Made by a program: the position numbers and the translations under genes
The notes under the pieces: model-generated
What the model was told of the DNA's origin: nothing
Database searches by the model: none
The model's input: the letters and a program-made list of their open reading frames with translations, nothing else
Assembly: GCA_029218485.1 (NCBI GenBank)
Contig: JAQXRK010000085.1
Span: forward strand, 1 to 16,663
Length of the DNA stretch: 16,663 bases
From: a bacterium
GTDB taxonomy: Bacteria; Bacillota; Clostridia; Christensenellales; CAG-138
Direction of reading: 5' to 3'
Part shown: positions 12,915-16,663 of the stretch, in pieces
Layout of the letters: each line of letters opens with the position of its first letter
How positions within the stretch are numbered: position 1 is the first letter of the stretch

Positions 12915-14240
12915 ATGCTTTGGATCGGAAACGGCAGACTGATTACCCGTGACAACGGCGTGTTTTACGAGAACGGCGCGGTCGTCATCGACGGTGAACA
13001 AATTGTGGAGGTCGGCGACAGCGCTGCACTCCGGCAGAAATATCCGGATGCGGACGTGATCGACGCGCAGGGCGGCGTCATCATGCCGGGCCTCATCAAC
13101 ATGCACAACCACATCTACAGCGCCTTCGCGCGCGGCCTGTCCATCAAAGGGTACAGTCCGAAGGATTTCAATGACATTCTGGAGGGCCAGTGGTGGAAGA
13201 TCGACCGGCATCTGACGCATGAAAACAACCGCCTCTCCGCCTACGCCGTCTATGCCGACTGCATCAAAAACGGCGTGACGACGGTGTTTGACCACCATGC
13301 GAGCTTCTTTGACATCCCCGGCAGCCTCGACGACATCGCGGAGGCAGCCGTCCGGCTCGGCGTGCGCGCAAGCCTCTGCTATGAGGTGTCCGACCGCGAC
13401 GGCGAGCGGAAGGCGAAGGAATCCGTGCTCGAAAACGAGCGTTTCATCCTCCGCACGCAGGCGGAGGGCTCCGACATGCTGCAGGGCATGATGGGTCTGC
13501 ACGCCTCGTTCACCGTGTCCGACGCGACGCTCGCGCTCTGCAACGACCGCCGCCACGGCGCGGGCTTCCACGTCCATTGCTCCGAGGGTCCGGCGGATCT
13601 TGCCCACAGCCTGCAATCGTACGGCAAGCGCATCATCAACCGCTTCTACGACGCCGGCGTGCTCGGCGAAAGGACGCTGGCCGTGCACTGCGTGCATACC
13701 AACCGCGCCGAATGGGAGCTGCTGCGCGATACCGGCTCCATGGTCGTCCACAATCCGGAATCCAACATGGGCAACGCCGTCGGCTGCGGCCCGGTGCTCC
13801 ATATGATGCGGGAGGGCGTCACCGTCGGCCTCGGCACCGACGGGTACACCAACGATATGATCGAGAGCTACAAGGTCGGCAACATCATCCACAAGCACCA
13901 CCTGTGCGACCCGACCGTCGCGTGGGGCGAGATTCCCACGATGCTGTTTGAAAACAACGCGAAGATGGCGAGCCGTTTCCTCCGCCATCCGGTCGGCGTG
14001 CTCAAGGCGGGCGCCTACGCCGACGTCATCGTCACCGATTACGATCCGCTCACACCGATGGACGGCTCGAACGTCAACGGCCACATCCTCTTCGGCATGC
14101 AGGGGCGCTCCGTCACGCATACGGTCTGCAACGGCCGCGTGCTCATGAAGGACCGCGTGCTCACCGGCATCGACGAGAAGGCGCTCATGGCCTCGTGCCG
14201 CGAGAGCGCGCAGCGGCTCTGGACGTCCATCAACGGCTGA
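12915..14240 (+). CDS. ssnA: SsnA-type amidohydrolase
   Basis: A 441-residue metal-dependent amidohydrolase, the length of Escherichia coli SsnA. Family members related to chlorohydrolases and guanine or cytosine deaminases hydrolyse C-N bonds of heterocycles. The composite N-terminal beta domain is followed by the metal motif MHNH (H64, H66), further ligands HVH at 219-221 and VHCVH at 257-261, and the catalytic aspartate D309 in GLGTDGYTND. The start follows AAAGGGG by about 10 bases. It is first in an operon with ygfK, 24 bp apart. The gene's historical link to selenium metabolism comes from its neighbours; its true substrate is unsettled. In this context a purine or urate breakdown intermediate is my favoured guess. 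Confidence 0.92.
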   Translation: MLWIGNGRLITRDNGVFYENGAVVIDGEQIVEVGDSAALRQKYPDADVIDAQGGVIMPGLINMHNHIYSAFARGLSIKGYSPKDFNDILEGQWWKIDRHLTHENNRLSAYAVYADCIKNGVTTVFDHHASFFDIPGSLDDIAEAAVRLGVRASLCYEVSDRDGERKAKESVLENERFILRTQAEGSDMLQGMMGLHASFTVSDATLALCNDRRHGAGFHVHCSEGPADLAHSLQSYGKRIINRFYDAGVLGERTLAVHCVHTNRAEWELLRDTGSMVVHNPESNMGNAVGCGPVLHMMREGVTVGLGTDGYTNDMIESYKVGNIIHKHHLCDPTVAWGEIPTMLFENNAKMASRFLRHPVGVLKAGAYADVIVTDYDPLTPMDGSNVNGHILFGMQGRSVTHTVCNGRVLMKDRVLTGIDEKALMASCRESAQRLWTSING

Positions 14241-14264
14241 ACTCAGGAAGGAGGACCCGATTCT

Positions 14265-16663
14265 ATGACCGATCAGATGACCCCGATCCCGTTTGACCAG
14301 CTCATGCGCTGGATCCTGACCGAGCAGCAGCACGGCAGCGTGTTCGGCGTGCACCGCGCATTCCGGCCCGTTCCGGGCAAGCAGCTCGCGCTGTTCGGCG
14401 AGCGGCTCGAAACGCCGTTCGGCCCCGCCGCCGGCCCGCACACGCAGCTGGCGCAGAACCTCATCGCCGCCTATTATGCGGGCAGCCGCTTCTTTGAGCT
14501 CAAGACCGTGCAGATCATGGATGGCGAGGAGCTCTCCGCCTGCGTGCCCAAGCCCTGCATCACCGCGCCGGACGAATGCTACAACTGCGAGTGGTCGACC
14601 GAGCTGACCGTGCCGCAGGCGATGGACGAGTACATCAAGGCGTGGTACGCGCTCAAGCTCATGACCCGCGCGTTCGGCTGGGGCGACCCGGACGGCTTCA
14701 TCTTCAACATGAGCGTCGGGTACGACTTTGCCGGCATCACGAGCGAGAAGATCGACCGGTTTCTCGAGGGGCTCAAGGACGCCTCCCATACCGATACATT
14801 CCGGGCCTGCCGCGCGTGGGCCGAGGCAAATCTGGACAGCCTGCCCGGCGTGGACCGGGCGTATCTGGACGCGATCAACCCGCACGTGTGCACCTCCGTC
14901 ACGCTCTCGACGCTGCACGGCTGCCCGCCGCAGGAGATCGAGCGCATTGCTTCCTATTTAATTGAAACGAAAAAGCTGCACACGTTCGTCAAGTGCAACC
15001 CGACCATTCTCGGCTATGCCTTCGCGCGCAACACGCTCGACGCACTGGGCTTCGACTACACCGCGTTCGACGAGCACCACTTTGAGGAGGATCTGCAATA
15101 CGGCGACGCCGTGCCGATGTTCCGCCGCCTGCTCGCGCTCGCGGGCAAGCACGGCGTGACCTTCGGGCTCAAGCTGTCCAACACGTTCCCGGTGGAGGTG
15201 CACCAGAAGGAGCTGCCGAGCGGCGAGATGTACATGAGCGGCCGCTCGCTCTACCCGCTGACCATCGAAATGGCGCACCGCTTCAGCCGCGAGTTCGACG
15301 GCCAGCTGCGCCTCTCCTTCTCCGGCGGCGCGGATGTGTTCAACATCGAGTCGCTGTTCGATGCGGGCATCTGGCCGATCACGCTGGCGACAACGCTGCT
15401 CAAGCCCGGCGGCTATCAGCGGCTCACGCAGATGGCCGAGCGGCTGCAGGCGCACGACTTTGCGCCGTTTGACGGCGTATCGGTCGGCAAGGTGGCGCAT
15501 CTTGCCGAGCAGGCGCGCCGCAGCGTGCGCCATGAAAAGGCGATCAAGCCCGCGCCGAAGCGCAAGCTGAGCAAGAAGGTGCCGCTGCTCGATTGCTTCA
15601 CCGCCCCCTGCGCGCACGGCTGCCCGATCCACCAGGATATTCCCGAATATGTGGAGCTGGTCGGCAAGGGCGACTATGCCGCCGCGCTCCGGCTCATACT
15701 GGAAAAGAACCCGCTGCCGTTCATCACCGGCACGATCTGCAGCCACCGCTGCATGGACAAATGCACGCGCAACTTCTATGAGGAGAGCGTCCACATCCGC
15801 GATGCCAAGCTCGCGGCGGCGCGCGGCGGCCTCGACCAGGTCATCGGCACGCTCAAGCCCGAAGCACGGCTGGAGGATGTGCGCGTGGCCGTCGTCGGCG
15901 GCGGGCCGGCGGGCATGGCCGCGTCCTATTTCCTCGGCCGCGCGGGCGCTGCCGTCACGCTGTTTGAGCAGCGCGAGGCGCTCGGCGGTATCGTGCGCTA
16001 TGTGATCCCGTCCTTCCGCATTGAGGACGAGCGCATCGACCGCGATGCGGACATCCTCCGCACCATGGGCGTGGACATCCGGACCGGCGTCAAAGCGCCG
16101 GATGCGGCTACGCTCAAGGCGCAGGGCTATACGCACATCGTGTACGCCGTCGGCGCGTGGAAGCCGGGCGCCATCCGTCTCGAGCGCGGCACGGCCATGA
16201 ACGTGCTCTCGTTCCTCGAGGCCTATAAGGCGGGCACGCTCAAGCCGCTCGGCGAGGACGTCGTCGTCATCGGCGGCGGCAACACCGCCATGGACGCCGC
16301 GCGCGCGGCCAAGCGCGTCAAGGGCGTCAAGCATGTGCATCTGGTCTATCGCCGCACGCGCCGCTACATGCCCGCGGACGAGGAGGAGCTGCGGCTCGCC
16401 CTTGACGACGGCGTGGAGTTCTCCGAACTGCTCGCGCCCGAAGCGCTGGAAAACGGCCAGCTGCGCTGCGCGGTTATGAAGCTCGGCGCTGCCGACGCCT
16501 CCGGCCGCCGCTCGCCCATTGCAACGGGCGAAACCTGCACCCTGCCCTGCTCGACGCTGATCGCTGCCGTGGGCGAGCAGGTGGACGACGCGCTGTTCCG
16601 CGAAAACGGTATCCAGCTCACCGAGCGCGGCCGCGTGGCCGTCGACGGTCTGCTGCAGACCAG
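14265..16663 (+). CDS. ygfK: YgfK-type flavin/iron-sulfur oxidoreductase (partial, 3-prime end cut)
   Basis: An open frame of 799 codons runs off the right edge without a stop; Escherichia coli YgfK has about 1030 residues, so roughly the last fifth is missing. Residues 1 to about 420 resemble a dihydropyrimidine/dihydroorotate-dehydrogenase-like barrel. Six cysteines follow at C444, C449, C453, C492, C496 and C500, as in the iron-sulfur domain of the glutamate synthase small subunit. Then come an FAD-binding VVGGGPAGMAA from 543 and an NAD(P)-binding VVIGGGNTAMDAA from about 666. The ATG has AAGGAGG about 10 bases upstream. It is annotated elsewhere as a putative selenate reductase subunit. 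More recent work, as I recall it, links ygfK to anaerobic urate breakdown in gut bacteria, which suits the ssnA partner. The predicted role is NAD(P)H-driven reduction of a purine-derived ring or electron transfer to partner enzymes. Confidence 0.92.
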   Translation, partial: MTDQMTPIPFDQLMRWILTEQQHGSVFGVHRAFRPVPGKQLALFGERLETPFGPAAGPHTQLAQNLIAAYYAGSRFFELKTVQIMDGEELSACVPKPCITAPDECYNCEWSTELTVPQAMDEYIKAWYALKLMTRAFGWGDPDGFIFNMSVGYDFAGITSEKIDRFLEGLKDASHTDTFRACRAWAEANLDSLPGVDRAYLDAINPHVCTSVTLSTLHGCPPQEIERIASYLIETKKLHTFVKCNPTILGYAFARNTLDALGFDYTAFDEHHFEEDLQYGDAVPMFRRLLALAGKHGVTFGLKLSNTFPVEVHQKELPSGEMYMSGRSLYPLTIEMAHRFSREFDGQLRLSFSGGADVFNIESLFDAGIWPITLATTLLKPGGYQRLTQMAERLQAHDFAPFDGVSVGKVAHLAEQARRSVRHEKAIKPAPKRKLSKKVPLLDCFTAPCAHGCPIHQDIPEYVELVGKGDYAAALRLILEKNPLPFITGTICSHRCMDKCTRNFYEESVHIRDAKLAAARGGLDQVIGTLKPEARLEDVRVAVVGGGPAGMAASYFLGRAGAAVTLFEQREALGGIVRYVIPSFRIEDERIDRDADILRTMGVDIRTGVKAPDAATLKAQGYTHIVYAVGAWKPGAIRLERGTAMNVLSFLEAYKAGTLKPLGEDVVVIGGGNTAMDAARAAKRVKGVKHVHLVYRRTRRYMPADEEELRLALDDGVEFSELLAPEALENGQLRCAVMKLGAADASGRRSPIATGETCTLPCSTLIAAVGEQVDDALFRENGIQLTERGRVAVDGLLQT

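Noticed and set aside
12756..14918. Minus-strand open frame (720 codons) opposite ssnA and the start of ygfK
   Set aside because: It spans two genes, their gap and the divergent promoter, and shows no recognisable domain. It is a composition effect.
1..16663. tRNA, rRNA, CRISPR array, insertion sequence, prophage or selenocysteine-coding TGA
   Set aside because: No tRNA cloverleaf, repeat-spacer pattern, transposase motif or terminal inverted repeat was found by eye, and each assigned gene reads through without an internal TGA.

Overview
The window (about 60% G+C) looks like chromosome from an anaerobic, high-G+C member of the Clostridia, possibly an Oscillospiraceae-type gut bacterium. The reasons are the oxygen-sensitive class III ribonucleotide reductase, strong AGGAGG ribosome binding sites, short intrinsic terminators, a Gram-positive style lipoprotein and an ssnA-ygfK pair of the kind found in purine-fermenting gut anaerobes. 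The taxonomic call is inference from gene content; no rRNA or tRNA is present to confirm it.

Layout. (1) 1-393: the last 44 codons of an unrecognised plus-strand gene, its strong terminator, and an otherwise empty convergent gap. (2) 394-3298, minus strand: nrdD then nrdG (anaerobic ribonucleotide reductase and its radical-SAM activase), with a terminator-like hairpin between them. A well-formed promoter upstream of nrdD carries two NrdR-type boxes 32 bp apart. (3) 3299-3908: a 610-bp gene-free region with the nrd promoter, DnaA-like boxes, an AT-rich array of about 11-bp repeats, a set of possible alternative hairpins, and the serA terminator. (4) 3909-5925, minus strand: serC-serA, two steps of serine synthesis from 3-phosphoglycerate, behind a near-consensus promoter. 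serB is not here. (5) 6062-11187, minus strand: a complete BMP/Nup-type ABC importer (lipoprotein, double ATPase, two permeases) ending at an intrinsic terminator. (6) 11408-12646, minus strand: a threonine-synthase-family PLP enzyme with an N-terminal zinc ribbon. (7) 12915-end, plus strand: ssnA (amidohydrolase) and ygfK (multidomain flavin/iron-sulfur oxidoreductase, cut by the window edge), divergent from the PLP enzyme across a 268-bp regulatory gap.

How the parts may work together. Genes 6187-16663 can be read as one purine-related locus. A nucleoside-family importer and a PLP enzyme lie back-to-back with ssnA-ygfK, which belong to the gene set linked to purine and urate breakdown in gut anaerobes. 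This assignment rests on gene families and neighbourhood, not on a known substrate. The most interesting unexplained signals are in the non-coding DNA: the phased repeats and DnaA-like boxes upstream of nrdD, the alternative hairpins downstream of serA, the folded leader of the importer operon, and the palindrome and direct repeats in the ssnA leader.
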